Positions 34,092-43,403 are shown, numbered from the stretch's first letter. The stretch is 64,000 bases of DNA from an uncultured Gammaproteobacteria bacterium (GCA_947259175.1 CAMYKW010000027.1:1-64000); one strand, 5' to 3'. The notes: generated by a model not told the origin, from the letters alone. Numbers and translations are program-made.

Positions 34092-35802
34092 CAGCAACCC
34101 GGACGCAGCGGCACTGCCGCTGCCGGCGCACACCGTGGACGGCGCGGCGCGGCGTGAGGCGTTACAAGAGCACGCGCAGCGCCCCCGTTTCCAGACCACC
34201 GCGGTTGCCTACGTGTCCAGGGGTGTCGCGTTGGTGATCGGTGAGCGGGAACCGGCGCTACAGGCGGCCGCTCAACTGAAACAAGGCGGTCTCGACACGG
34301 CGGTGCTGATCGAAGCATCCGATGACGACGAGCGACTGTCGGTAAACATGACCGACGGCGGCATAGTCGCGGCACGCGGTGTAATCACCGAGTGTAGCGG
34401 TCATCTCGGTCGTTTTGTGGTGCGCGTCGCGGGCAAGCAGGGGGCGATTAATCTGGCTCGCGAACTACAATTCAAACGCGATGATTTCGATCTGGTGCTC
34501 GACCTGAGCCGGGTACCGAACATTGATGTGCAGATTCCGCCGCCGGGATATTACGCACCATCCGGTGGGGCGGCACTGAGGCGCGCGTTGGACGCGCTGC
34601 CGGAGATGGTCGGCGAATACGAGAAACCCAAATATTTTTCATACGATCCGGACATCTGTGCGCACGGCGAACGCGGCTTGGCAGGTTGCCGCCGCTGTAT
34701 CGACGCCTGTCCCACCGATGCCATTCACTCGCTCGGAGAGCGGATCGAAGTCGATGCGCATTTATGTCAAGGCGGCGGCAGTTGTGCGACCGCCTGTCCG
34801 ACCGGGGCGATTCGTTACGTATATCCTCCGGTGAGCCATCTGTTGGACGGATTACGCGGTCTGCTGCGCGGTTACCGCGAGCGGGATGGTGAGCGCCCGG
34901 TGGTGTTGTTCTACAGTGAATGGGGGCGCGAGCAACTGACACGCTGGAGCGACCGTTTGCCCGAATCGGTATTGCCAGTCGAAATTGAAGATGTGGGCTC
35001 CGTCGGCCTCGAGGTGTGGCTGGCGGCGCTCGCGTACGGCGCACACCAGGTTTGGCTGCTGATCACCGAGGGTATGCCGCCGGCGATCGGCGGTGCGCTC
35101 GATGAGCAGTTGCGGGTGGCGCGGGAGCTGCTCGCCGGCATGGGATTCGAACCCGGCCGGATCGTGATGATCACCTCAGCGGACGGGATTCCGGCGCAAG
35201 TCTATGAGCAGGGGTTGGCGGCATCGGCCCGCTTCGCCGGCCAGGACGACAAGCGCACCAATATCCGTCTGGCGATGGATCACCTCTATGCCCACGCCGC
35301 CACACAAAAGAAATCAGTCACGCTCAGTGCCCCGGCGCCGTTTGGCGAGATCAAGGTCAGTCGCGAGGCCTGCACCCTGTGCATGGGTTGCGTCGCCGTG
35401 TGCCCGGCGGGTGCGTTATCGGACGGTGAAGACATGCCGCGGTTGTTGTTTATCGAGGCCAATTGTGTGCAGTGCGGTCTGTGCGCCAACGCGTGCCCGG
35501 AGTCGGCGATCAAGCTCGCGCCGCGCTTTGCTTACGACGCGGAGCTGCGCGGCAAACCCCGGCTGATGCATGAGGAAGAGCCGTTCAACTGCATCAACTG
35601 CGGCAAACCGTTCGCCACCAAGAGCCTGATGGCGCGGATGCGGGAAAAACTCGCCGGCCACTGGATGTACCAGGATGCATCCCAGCGGCGGCGCCTGGAG
35701 ATGTGCGAGGACTGCCGCATATCGGACTTGTATCTAAAAGACGGTGGCATCGAGGTGTACGACAAACCCGCCAACCGGGATGTGTCGGGTGGGTCAGAGT
35801 GA
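34069..35802 (+). CDS. Polyferredoxin of the fdh operon
   Basis: The 577-residue protein holds four ferredoxin-type cluster motifs: GCRRCIDACP and CQGGGSCATACP (near 205-245), CTLCMGCVAVCP and CVQCGLCANACP (near 440-480), plus C-terminal Cys pairs CINCGKPF and CEDCR that may bind zinc or another cluster. The stretch between (about 270-420) resembles a hydrogenase-maturation or CoB-CoM reductase delta-like fold. No membrane helix or signal. It belongs to a family annotated as 4Fe-4S ferredoxin in formate dehydrogenase operons; it may pass electrons or help load clusters. Confidence 0.82.
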   Translation: MTNTETPDSNPDAAALPLPAHTVDGAARREALQEHAQRPRFQTTAVAYVSRGVALVIGEREPALQAAAQLKQGGLDTAVLIEASDDDERLSVNMTDGGIVAARGVITECSGHLGRFVVRVAGKQGAINLARELQFKRDDFDLVLDLSRVPNIDVQIPPPGYYAPSGGAALRRALDALPEMVGEYEKPKYFSYDPDICAHGERGLAGCRRCIDACPTDAIHSLGERIEVDAHLCQGGGSCATACPTGAIRYVYPPVSHLLDGLRGLLRGYRERDGERPVVLFYSEWGREQLTRWSDRLPESVLPVEIEDVGSVGLEVWLAALAYGAHQVWLLITEGMPPAIGGALDEQLRVARELLAGMGFEPGRIVMITSADGIPAQVYEQGLAASARFAGQDDKRTNIRLAMDHLYAHAATQKKSVTLSAPAPFGEIKVSREACTLCMGCVAVCPAGALSDGEDMPRLLFIEANCVQCGLCANACPESAIKLAPRFAYDAELRGKPRLMHEEEPFNCINCGKPFATKSLMARMREKLAGHWMYQDASQRRRLEMCEDCRISDLYLKDGGIEVYDKPANRDVSGGSE

Positions 35803-35865
35803 CTGAGAGGCCGCCCATTTTCTCGTAATTACCGTTAAAGACCTGCTTTTTACCGGAGAATTAGT

Positions 35866-35958
35866 ATGACTTTTGACCGTTATTGCTCCGAATTTTCCCT
35901 GTATTCGTGGCATGAACCGTGCAAGCCCCAAGGGACAGGGACACACGGCGATGAGTGA
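35866..35958 (+). CDS. Possible 30-residue small ORF upstream of the TorD-like gene
   Basis: ATG 35866 has a good SD (CCGGAG) and opens MTFDRYCSEFSLYSWHEPC, ending at a TGA that overlaps the start of the TorD-like gene (ATG 35951, sequence GATGAGTGA). It could be a real tiny protein or a leader peptide whose translation opens the TorD start. It is too short for the ORF track; no family recognised. Confidence 0.35.
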   Translation: MTFDRYCSEFSLYSWHEPCKPQGTGTHGDE

Positions 35959-36571
35959 GGAGCACGCAGCCGTGGACGCGGTGCCTGGCGCGGTGGACGA
36001 TGCCGATGCCCTGCGCGCCGGCATTTACCGCCTGCTGGCGACGCTGCTGGCGGCGCCGCCGAGCCAGGAGCTGCTGGATACGCTCAAGGTGGTGGAGGCG
36101 GGGGAAGACGATGCCCCGCTGGCCCCCGCCTGGCGGATGCTGGCGTTGGCGGCGCAACGGACGTCGGCGGCGGCGGCGGACGATGAGTACCACGCGCTGT
36201 TTGTCGGGATTACCCGCGGCGAGATGATGCCCTACGGCTCATGGTACTTGACCGGCTTCCTGATGGAGCGGCCGCTGGCGGAGTTGCGACAGGATTTGAA
36301 GGAGTTGGGCTACGCGCGCGATCCGGATGTCAAGGAGCCGGAGGATCATGCGGCGGCATTGTGCGAAACGATGAGCCTGCTCATCGATGACCAGGACACC
36401 GGATTCGGCCGGCGCAAGAAGTTTTTCGATGACCACATCGAGCCATGGATGATGCGGTTCTTTCAGGACCTGCAGTCGGCGGAGGCGGCGGAGTTTTACG
36501 GCGCCGTGGGGCTGCTGGGTGAAAAGTTTTTACAGGTCGACAAGCGCTATCTTGGGATGACGCCCCACTGA
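35951..36571 (+). CDS. TorD/DmsD-family molybdoenzyme chaperone
   Basis: From ATG 35951 (MSEEHAAVDAV) the protein has 206 residues, the usual TorD length; the track start adds 26 residues. The all-helical family signature includes DDEYHALFVGITRGEMMPYGSWY and the late EFYGAVGLLGEKFLQVD. TorD-type chaperones bind the TAT signal of a molybdoenzyme until its cofactor is in place. Here the client would be FdhA, encoded two genes downstream. Confidence 0.87.
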   Translation: MSEEHAAVDAVPGAVDDADALRAGIYRLLATLLAAPPSQELLDTLKVVEAGEDDAPLAPAWRMLALAAQRTSAAAADDEYHALFVGITRGEMMPYGSWYLTGFLMERPLAELRQDLKELGYARDPDVKEPEDHAAALCETMSLLIDDQDTGFGRRKKFFDDHIEPWMMRFFQDLQSAEAAEFYGAVGLLGEKFLQVDKRYLGMTPH

Positions 36572-36665
36572 TGCGCGCGCCGGCCGGATTATTTTTGAAT
36601 GATGGAAGTACGTGATCACGTTGTAAGCTGAATCGATTTAACGACCCGAAAGGAGGGGACTCCAG

Positions 36666-36875
36666 ATGAAAGACAAGGGTGTATCCATGAACCGACGCGG
36701 ATTTCTCAAAGGAGCGGCGATGGTCGGCGGCGCGGCCGCGGTATCGACGCTGAGCCAGGGTGTTACGGCTGATGCCCAATCCGTCGACAAGCCGGCCCCG
36801 GCGAGCGGCGACAAACCCCAAGGGTACCGGATGACCCCGCATATTCGCGAGTACTACGAGAAGGCGCGTTTCTAG
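36666..36875 (+). CDS. Formate dehydrogenase region TAT-signal small protein
   Basis: A 69-residue protein with a twin-arginine signal (MNRRGFLKGAAMVGGAAAVS) and a short tail (YRMTPHIREYYEKARF). Proteins like this are seen just before fdhA in many proteobacteria and are known only as the formate dehydrogenase region TAT target family. It may be a small subunit or escort exported together with FDH. SD AAGGAGG precedes ATG 36666. Confidence 0.88.
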   Translation: MKDKGVSMNRRGFLKGAAMVGGAAAVSTLSQGVTADAQSVDKPAPASGDKPQGYRMTPHIREYYEKARF

Positions 36876-36931
36876 GCAGCAGCGTCCGACTCGAATCACC
36901 AACTAAGCGTGGTTTTAGAGGAGATCAAGTG

Positions 36932-39811
36932 ATGAAGTTGATCAAAAAACGAGGCGCCAACGCCTCCACCGCAGCGCCCGGTCTGGGTGAGGCGATCGAT
37001 CGACGGACGTTTCTGCGTCGATCAGGGGTCGCCCTGGGTGGCGCCGCCGTATCCGGTGCGTTACCGGTCACCATGATGCGCAAGGCGCACGCGAAGGGCG
37101 CCAGCCCGAAAGCGGGGATCGCAACCGAGATGCGACGTTCCATATGCACCCACTGTTCCGTCGGATGCGGCGTCATCGCCGAGGTGCAGAACGGGGTGTG
37201 GACGGGCCAGGAGCCCGACTTCGAGTCCCCCTTCAATCTCGGCTCCCACTGCGCCAAGGGCGCATCGGTGCGCGAGCACGGGATCGGCGAGCACCGATTG
37301 AAACATCCGATGAAATTGGTTGGCGGCAAGTGGAAGAAGCTTTCCTGGGACGAGGCCATCAACGAAATCGGCGACAAGCTGATGCAAATCCGCAAGGAAT
37401 CAGGTCCCGACTCTGTGGCGTGGATGGGGTCAGCCAAGCACAGCAACGAGCAGGCCTACCTGTTCCGCAAGATGGCGGCGATGTGGGGCACCAACAACGT
37501 CGATCACCAGGCGCGCATCTGCCACTCCACCACCGTGGCCGGCGTGGCGAACACCTGGGGCTACGGTGCAATGACCAATTCCTACAACGACATGCACAAC
37601 TGCAAGGCGATGATCTTCATCGGCAGTAACGCCGCCGAGGCCCATCCGGTGGCCATGCAGCACATCCTGCGCGCCAAGGAAAACGGCGCCAAGATGATCG
37701 TGTGCGATCCGCGGTTTACACGCACCGCCGCGCATGCGGACCACTTCGTACGATTGCGCCCGGGCACCGACGTCGCGTTGGTATGGGGCATGTTGTGGCA
37801 CATCTTCGAGAACGGCTGGGAAGACAAGGAATACATCAGTCAGCGCGTTTGGGGCCTGGACCGGGTCCGCGAAGAGGTCAAGAAATGGACGCCCGAGGAG
37901 ACCGAGCGGGTGACCGGGGCACCGCCGGATGTGGTCAAGCAGGCGGCGCAGATCATGGCCGAGAACCGGCCCGGCACCATTGTCTGGTGCATGGGCGGCA
38001 CGCAACACACCTCGGGCAACAACAACACGCGCTCATACTGCGTGTTGCAGTTGGCGCTGGGTAATATCGGTAAGTCCGGCGGCGGCGCCAATATCTTCCG
38101 CGGCCACGACAACGTACAAGGCGCGACCGATCTGTGCGTGCTGTCGCATTCGCTGCCCGGGTACTACGGCCTGTCGGCGGGGTCGTGGAAGCACTGGTCG
38201 CGGGTGTGGGACCTCGACTATGAATGGGTGGCGTCCCGCTTCGATCAGGACAAGGTCGAGGGCGACAAGGGCAAGCCGGTGAGTCCGATGAATTACAAGG
38301 GTATCCCGGTTTCGCGCTGGATCGATGGGGTGTTGGAAGACCCCAAGAATATGGGCCAGAAGGACCGCATCCGCGCACTGTTCATGTGGGGTCACGCGGT
38401 CAACAGCCAGACCCGCGGACCGGAGATGAAAAAGGCCATGGAGATGTTGGATATGCTGGTGATCGTAGACCCGTATCCGACCCACGCGGCGGTGATGAAC
38501 GACCGCAAGGACGGCACCTACCTGCTGCCCGCGTCGACCCAGTTCGAGACCTACGGCTCGGTGACCGCGTCCAACCGCTCCATCCAGTGGCGCGACAAGG
38601 TGATCGACCCGGTGTGGGAATCGTTGCCCGACCAGACGATCATGTACAAGCTGGCCAAAAAGCTGGGTTTTGCTGATCAGATGTTCAAGAACATCAAGGT
38701 CAACAGCGATGAACCCCTGGTGGAGGATGTCACCCGCGAGTTCAACAAGGGCATGTGGACCATCGGTTACACCGGCCAGAGTCCCGAGCGCCTGAAACTG
38801 CACGCGGAGAATCGCAAGACCTTTAATACCACCACCTTGAAGGCCGAGGGCGGCCCGGCGGACGGCGACTACTACGGCATGCCGTGGCCGTGCTGGGGCA
38901 CCGCCGAGATGAAGCATCCCGGCACGCCGATCCTGTACGATCCGAGCACGCCGGTGGCGGAGGGTGGTTTGACCTTCCGCGCCCGGTTCGGTGTCGAGCA
39001 CGACGGCGAGAACCTGCTGGCCGAAGGCTCCTACAGCAAGGGATCGGAGATCAAAGACGGCTATCCCGAGTTCAAGGCCGATATGCTCAAGCAGCTCGGT
39101 TGGTGGGACGATCTCACCCCCGAGGAGAAACAGCTCGCCGAAGGCAAGAACTGGAAGACCGACCTGTCCGGCGGCATCCAGCGCGTCGCCATCAAGCATG
39201 GTTGCGCGCCGTTCGGCAACGCCAAGGCGCGCACCTTCGTGTGGACGTTTCCGGATCCGATACCGATCCATCGCGAGCCTTTGTATACGCCGCGGCGCGA
39301 TCTGGTGGCGGACTATCCGACCTACGCCGACCGCAAGCGGTTCTACCGGTTGCCCACCCGCTACGAATCCATTCAGTCCCAGGACTTTTCCAAGGACTAT
39401 CCGATCATCTGGACCAGTGGGCGCCTGGTGGAATACGAGGGCGGCGGCGAGGAACAAAGGTCCAATCCGTGGCTGGCGGAACTGCAACAGGACATGTTCG
39501 TGGAGGTCAACCCCACCGACGCCAACAACCTCGGTATCCGTGACGGCCAAATGGTGTGGATGGACAGTCCGGAAAAAGCCAAGATCAAGGTCAAGGCTCA
39601 GGTAACGCGGCGGGTGGCGCCGGGGGTGGTATTCACCCCATTCCACTTCGGCGGTTGGTTCCAGGGCGAAGACCTGGTTGCCAAGTATCCGCAGGGCACC
39701 GCGCCGCTGGTTCGCGGTGAAGCATGTAACACCGCGATGACCTACGGCTATGACTCCGTGACACAGATGCAGGAAACGAAAGTGTCCCTGTGTCGAATCC
39801 GGCCGGCGTAA
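36932..39811 (+). CDS. fdhA: Formate dehydrogenase catalytic subunit, Cys type
   Basis: The 959-residue alpha subunit starts with a TAT signal (RRTFLRRSGVALGG), binds one Fe4S4 cluster (CTHCSVGC and the later Cys of HCAKGA) and carries the bis-MGD domains. The metal-ligand position reads ARICHSTTVAGVA, i.e. cysteine (near 196) in place of selenocysteine, followed by the catalytic His. Domain IV with the cofactor-closing region ends the chain. It oxidises formate to CO2 in the periplasm, or the reverse. ATG 36932 (GAGGAG upstream) is preferred over the GTG one codon earlier. Molybdenum or tungsten cannot be told from sequence; a TupABC importer suggests tungsten is possible. Confidence 0.94.
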   Translation: MKLIKKRGANASTAAPGLGEAIDRRTFLRRSGVALGGAAVSGALPVTMMRKAHAKGASPKAGIATEMRRSICTHCSVGCGVIAEVQNGVWTGQEPDFESPFNLGSHCAKGASVREHGIGEHRLKHPMKLVGGKWKKLSWDEAINEIGDKLMQIRKESGPDSVAWMGSAKHSNEQAYLFRKMAAMWGTNNVDHQARICHSTTVAGVANTWGYGAMTNSYNDMHNCKAMIFIGSNAAEAHPVAMQHILRAKENGAKMIVCDPRFTRTAAHADHFVRLRPGTDVALVWGMLWHIFENGWEDKEYISQRVWGLDRVREEVKKWTPEETERVTGAPPDVVKQAAQIMAENRPGTIVWCMGGTQHTSGNNNTRSYCVLQLALGNIGKSGGGANIFRGHDNVQGATDLCVLSHSLPGYYGLSAGSWKHWSRVWDLDYEWVASRFDQDKVEGDKGKPVSPMNYKGIPVSRWIDGVLEDPKNMGQKDRIRALFMWGHAVNSQTRGPEMKKAMEMLDMLVIVDPYPTHAAVMNDRKDGTYLLPASTQFETYGSVTASNRSIQWRDKVIDPVWESLPDQTIMYKLAKKLGFADQMFKNIKVNSDEPLVEDVTREFNKGMWTIGYTGQSPERLKLHAENRKTFNTTTLKAEGGPADGDYYGMPWPCWGTAEMKHPGTPILYDPSTPVAEGGLTFRARFGVEHDGENLLAEGSYSKGSEIKDGYPEFKADMLKQLGWWDDLTPEEKQLAEGKNWKTDLSGGIQRVAIKHGCAPFGNAKARTFVWTFPDPIPIHREPLYTPRRDLVADYPTYADRKRFYRLPTRYESIQSQDFSKDYPIIWTSGRLVEYEGGGEEQRSNPWLAELQQDMFVEVNPTDANNLGIRDGQMVWMDSPEKAKIKVKAQVTRRVAPGVVFTPFHFGGWFQGEDLVAKYPQGTAPLVRGEACNTAMTYGYDSVTQMQETKVSLCRIRPA

Positions 39812-39823
39812 GGAGAAAAAACC

Positions 39824-40414
39824 ATGGCACGTATGAAATTTCTTTGTGACGCTGAGCGGTGCATCGAGTGTAATTCCTGTGTTACCGCTTGTAAGAATGA
39901 GCATGAAGTTCCGTGGGGCGTGAACCGTCGCAGGGTGGTAACCCTGAACGACGGCGTACCGGGCGAGAAATCGATCTCGGTGGCTTGTATGCACTGCACC
40001 GATGCCCCCTGCGCAGCGGTGTGTCCGGTGGACTGTTTCTACACCACCGACGACGGCATCGTGCTTCATGACAAGGATCTGTGTATCGGCTGTGGCTACT
40101 GCTTCTACGCCTGTCCGTTCGGCGCACCGCAGTATCCGCAGCAGGCGGCATTCGGGGTCCGCGGCAAGATGGATAAATGCACATTCTGTGCGGGCGGTCC
40201 ACTGCAGGACAACTCCAATGTCGAGTATGAAAAGTATGGCCGCAACCGCATCGCCGAAGGCAAGCTGCCGTTGTGCGCCGAAATGTGCTCGACAAAGGCG
40301 TTGCTTGCAGGAGACGGCGACATGATCGCGGACATCTACCGGCAACGGGTATTGAAACGCGGAGGCAGGCCCCAGACCTGGGGTTGGGAATCCGCCTACG
40401 GCACGACAGGATAG
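39824..40414 (+). CDS. fdhB: Formate dehydrogenase iron-sulfur subunit
   Basis: A 196-residue four-cluster ferredoxin subunit: CIECNSCVTACK, CMHCTDAPCAAVCP, CIGCGYCFYACP and CTFC with a later CAEMC. It starts 12 bp after fdhA and wires the catalytic subunit to the membrane cytochrome b. It has no signal of its own and would be exported by hitchhiking on FdhA. There is no C-terminal membrane anchor like that of E. coli FdnH. Confidence 0.92.
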   Translation: MARMKFLCDAERCIECNSCVTACKNEHEVPWGVNRRRVVTLNDGVPGEKSISVACMHCTDAPCAAVCPVDCFYTTDDGIVLHDKDLCIGCGYCFYACPFGAPQYPQQAAFGVRGKMDKCTFCAGGPLQDNSNVEYEKYGRNRIAEGKLPLCAEMCSTKALLAGDGDMIADIYRQRVLKRGGRPQTWGWESAYGTTG

Positions 40415-40490
40415 TGTGTGGGTGCGGGGCCGGGCCAGCGCCCGCCCCCGCTCGTTTTTTACCCGATGCAGGTCGAAGGAGATCGAGGCA

Positions 40491-40685
40491 ATGACTAGGT
40501 TATTGAGTTTGTTCACGGGCGTCTCGCTGGCATTTATTGTCTCCGGTTGTTATGAATCGCCAAGCGTGACCTCGTATGAACCGGGAGTTTACAAGGGCGC
40601 TAAAGATCCACTAATGCAGGCCAATAAGGACCAGCGGGCGGAGACCATGAAAAAGCGCTTTGAGATGGTCCAGACCGACCGGTGA
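40491..40685 (+). CDS. Small lipoprotein 1 of the fdh operon
   Basis: ATG 40491 follows AAGGAGAT and gives 64 residues (the track start at 40416 has no SD). A lipoprotein signal with lipobox FIVSGC is followed by a short, charged tail (SYEPGVYKGAKDP, ending VQTDR). Family not recognised. It lies between fdhB and fdhC, next to a second tiny lipoprotein, and probably belongs to the FDH complex or its assembly. Confidence 0.75.
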   Translation: MTRLLSLFTGVSLAFIVSGCYESPSVTSYEPGVYKGAKDPLMQANKDQRAETMKKRFEMVQTDR

Positions 40686-40694
40686 GGACGCGGC

Positions 40695-40871
40695 GTGCGT
40701 AACACCTGGCTGTCAGCGATGGTGATGTTCGTGCTTATGTCGGCGGGTTGTTCGCAAGTCAGGGAGCCGTGGGTTTCCAGTGACGAACAGCTTGCCGGCG
40801 AAAGGTCGCGGTCGGCGGAGCAGGCTCAATTGCTGCGCGACCGTCTGGTCGCAGGCCAGAACGACCGGTAA
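40695..40871 (+). CDS. Small lipoprotein 2 of the fdh operon (not in ORF track)
   Basis: GTG 40695 with GAGGA 8 bases upstream opens a 58-residue frame ending TAA at 40871, too short for the track. It has a signal peptide with lipobox LMSAGC and a charged helical tail (DEQLAGERSRSAEQAQLL, ending QNDR). Size, lipobox and the shared final DR suggest it is a distant relative of the preceding lipoprotein. It starts 9 bp after it and 21 bp before fdhC, so it is within the operon. Confidence 0.72.
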   Translation: MRNTWLSAMVMFVLMSAGCSQVREPWVSSDEQLAGERSRSAEQAQLLRDRLVAGQNDR

Positions 40872-40892
40872 TGAATCGGAGGCTTCGCAGTC

Positions 40893-41951
40893 ATGAATAC
40901 AAGACTTGAATCAAAAAAACGTCATGCAAGAATCATGCTCTGGAGTGCGGTGATTATCGTATTCGGTGCGATGTTCCTGCCGTTGGCTAGCTATGTGTTT
41001 ACGGATACGGTGTCTGCGCGGGCCGCCGCCGCCCAGGATGCCAATCCGCGGGCCAACTACTGGCGTGCGGTGCGTGAGGGTAACCAGGGCTACACGTCAT
41101 CTTCAGGCCCCTACACCACCAATGTCCTGATCCAGAACGGGGGGCAGAACTGGCGGCACTTGCGGAACGGGCCGGTCGCCAACTTCCTTCCGTGGATACT
41201 CGCGGTGATGGTGCTGGTGATCGCGTTGTATCACCTGATTAAGGGCACCCAGCGAATTGAAGGGCCGATTTCAGGAAAGACGGTGCCACGTTGGACGCTT
41301 TTTGAACGTGTCCTCCACTGGTACACGGCCTCCTTGTTCATTGTGCTGGCGATCACCGGTCTGAGCCTGCTGTTCGGACGCGCGGTGCTGATCCCGATCC
41401 TGGGTCCGTGGGGATTCGGCGCGTGGGCGGATTTTTCAATCATGCTGCATAATTATCTGGGGCCATTTTTCGTCGTCGGCGTGCTGCTCGAGATTCTTGT
41501 TTGGGCGCGTATGAATATCCCCAAAGAAGCCGATCGGCAATGGTTCAAGAAGGCCGGAGGTCTGTTCAGTGGTGAGCATGTCCCGGCGGGACGCTCGAAC
41601 GGCGGGGAAAAAGTGTGGTTCTGGATGGTGGCGATTTTTGGGATCGTAGTTTCGGTGACCGGGTTGATTCTCGATTTTCCAAATTTTGAACAGTCCCGAG
41701 AAACCATGCAGCTCATGAACATCATCCACGCGATTTCTTCGGTAATCTGGGTGGCCATAGCTCTCGGTCACATGTACATGGGAACCCTGGGCAACGAGGG
41801 GGTGCTGCAGGGGATGACCCAGGGCCGCGTGAGCGTGGAGTGGGCCAAACAGCACCACGATCTGTGGTATGAGGAAGTCAAGGATCAAGCGAGCAGCGGG
41901 GACACGGAGTCCGCGGCTGAACCGGGCAGCGCCGCCAAACAACCGAGTTAG
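40893..41951 (+). CDS. fdhC: Formate dehydrogenase cytochrome b556 subunit
   Basis: A 352-residue inner-membrane cytochrome b with an N-terminal membrane helix (15-35), a periplasmic loop and four further helices. Histidines in FERVLHWYTASLF, IMLHNYLGPFF and VAIALGHMYMG are in the positions of the heme b ligands of FdnI/FdoI-type gamma subunits. It passes electrons from FdhB to the quinone pool. It is longer than E. coli FdnI because of the N-terminal extension. A strong terminator ends the operon. Confidence 0.92.
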   Translation: MNTRLESKKRHARIMLWSAVIIVFGAMFLPLASYVFTDTVSARAAAAQDANPRANYWRAVREGNQGYTSSSGPYTTNVLIQNGGQNWRHLRNGPVANFLPWILAVMVLVIALYHLIKGTQRIEGPISGKTVPRWTLFERVLHWYTASLFIVLAITGLSLLFGRAVLIPILGPWGFGAWADFSIMLHNYLGPFFVVGVLLEILVWARMNIPKEADRQWFKKAGGLFSGEHVPAGRSNGGEKVWFWMVAIFGIVVSVTGLILDFPNFEQSRETMQLMNIIHAISSVIWVAIALGHMYMGTLGNEGVLQGMTQGRVSVEWAKQHHDLWYEEVKDQASSGDTESAAEPGSAAKQPS

Positions 41952-41977
41952 TGCTGCGCCGCCGAGCTGAATTTGCG

Positions 41978-42008
41978 CCGGGCGCACTTTGGTGCGCCCG
42001 GTTTTTTT
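41978..42008 (+). terminator. Rho-independent terminator of the fdh operon
   Basis: CCGGGCGCAC and GTGCGCCCGG pair around TTTG and are followed by seven T, 26 bp after the fdhC stop codon. Confidence 0.94.
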
Positions 42009-42073
42009 ATTCTATAAATCGAATATGATTGAATCATTAACCCTGCGCGGTTCTTAAACGCCAATCCCGCTGC

Positions 42074-42649
42074 ATGAAACGATTCCCCGAGCCCATACGG
42101 CGCGCCATGCGCGCCAGCGGCGCCGCGGCCACCTGTGTGCCGGTTCAGATAGACCACGGACGTTGGGAGAGCGCGCTGTTCATCCACGTGGCGGGCCCCG
42201 AATGCAAACAGGACCGCTACCTGCTGAAACGCGCGACCACGCCGACGCCGGCCTCCTTGCAGTCGGAATTCTTGTCCCACGAGCGGGCCGCAGTGGTGCT
42301 GTTCCGCGTGCAGGCGCTTACCATACCGGACGACCCGCTGGCGTTCGAAATCCTGCTGACGCCGGGGAAGGTGTCGAGCCACTATGAGTGCCTGAAATTG
42401 TTGGCGCAACAAGCGCGATTGTGCTGGTTTTTTGGTGACACGGATTACCGTGTCATCCAGGCGCTTGATCAAGAGATCGGCGCCGAACAGCACAACAACT
42501 TCGAAACCCTGGCGCGCGAGGCGTTTGCCCATGACAGTGTGCTGCGAATGGCGGGCAAGTACGACGCCGATGCGGCGGTGGCGGAAATCGTCTCGCATTA
42601 TGCATTGCGCCGGGGAGTTGCACGCGCTGCGGATACAATCGAACATTGA
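42074..42649 (+). CDS. Hypothetical protein behind the fdh operon
   Basis: The family is not recognised. The 191-residue protein is soluble with no signal peptide, basic N-terminus (MKRFPEPIRRAMRASGAAA) and a helical C-terminal half (FETLAREAFAHDSVLRMAG). It starts a new unit after the fdh terminator and the ankyrin gene follows after 3 bp, so the two are cotranscribed. Its codon use and GC look like its neighbours. Confidence 0.65.
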   Translation: MKRFPEPIRRAMRASGAAATCVPVQIDHGRWESALFIHVAGPECKQDRYLLKRATTPTPASLQSEFLSHERAAVVLFRVQALTIPDDPLAFEILLTPGKVSSHYECLKLLAQQARLCWFFGDTDYRVIQALDQEIGAEQHNNFETLAREAFAHDSVLRMAGKYDADAAVAEIVSHYALRRGVARAADTIEH

Positions 42650-42652
42650 GCG

Positions 42653-43378
42653 ATGCCTAAGAATCACCTGCATTGTAAAACCCAGCTAAACGCACTGATC
42701 CTGTTTCTCAGTGTGGTGCTGCTCATTCTGGCGGGATCTATGCGGGTGTCCGCTTCAGAGGCTGATTCAGCCGGCCCGGGCAGCACCCGTCCCGGTTCCG
42801 GGACGGGCAACGGCAAGACCGCGCTGATGCTGGCGGCGCGCAATCGGCAACTGGAGCGCGTCGCCGCGCTGCTGCAAGCCGGCGCCGACGCCGATCGCGC
42901 CAACGCTAACGGCGGGACACCATTGATGTATGCCGTGCTCGGCGGCGACCCGCGGATCGTCAGATTGCTGCTCGACCAGGGGATCGATTTGAATGCCCAG
43001 GCGGACAACGGCTGGTCTGCAGTGATGATTGCGGTGGCGAAAGGATATGTAGATGTTTTGGCCATGCTGTTGGACGAAGGGGCGGACCCGACCCTCGCGG
43101 ATGTCTATGGCTGGACACCGTTGATGCGCGCGGGATTCGAGAACCGGACTGCGGCGTTGCGGCTCCTGCTCGCGGATGGCCGGGTGGACGTCAATCGCCG
43201 GGGCGATAACGGTATTACCGCACTGCATCTCGCGGCAACCCAGGGTCACGTCGAGATCGCGCGGCTATTGATGGCGCACGGCGCCGATCCGCAGATCAAG
43301 GACAACTATGACCGCACCGCCTCGCAGATAGCGATGCAGCGCAAGCATACGGATCTGCTCGAGGCGCTCGGTAACTAG
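42653..43378 (+). CDS. Exported ankyrin-repeat protein
   Basis: A 241-residue protein with an N-terminal signal or anchor (LNALILFLSVVLLILAGS) followed by about five to six ankyrin repeats (GKTALMLAARNRQLERVAAL, GGTPLMYAVLGGDPRIVRLL, NGWSAVMIAVAKGYVDVL, YGWTPLMRAG, NGITALHLAATQGHVEIA). Ankyrin repeats bind proteins; the partner is unknown. Periplasmic location expected. Similar small exported ankyrin proteins often sit beside redox enzymes. Confidence 0.85.
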   Translation: MPKNHLHCKTQLNALILFLSVVLLILAGSMRVSASEADSAGPGSTRPGSGTGNGKTALMLAARNRQLERVAALLQAGADADRANANGGTPLMYAVLGGDPRIVRLLLDQGIDLNAQADNGWSAVMIAVAKGYVDVLAMLLDEGADPTLADVYGWTPLMRAGFENRTAALRLLLADGRVDVNRRGDNGITALHLAATQGHVEIARLLMAHGADPQIKDNYDRTASQIAMQRKHTDLLEALGN

Positions 43379-43403
43379 GCCTGGCCCGCAGTCAGGCGCG
43401 CCG

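Noticed and set aside
37510-37530. Possible selenocysteine codon in fdhA
   Set aside because: The active-site codon is TGC (Cys), not TGA, and no SECIS-like need arises.
38033-40516. 827-codon minus-strand ORF across fdhA and fdhB
   Set aside because: No domain, composition typical of antisense frames; fdhA and fdhB are clear on the plus strand.
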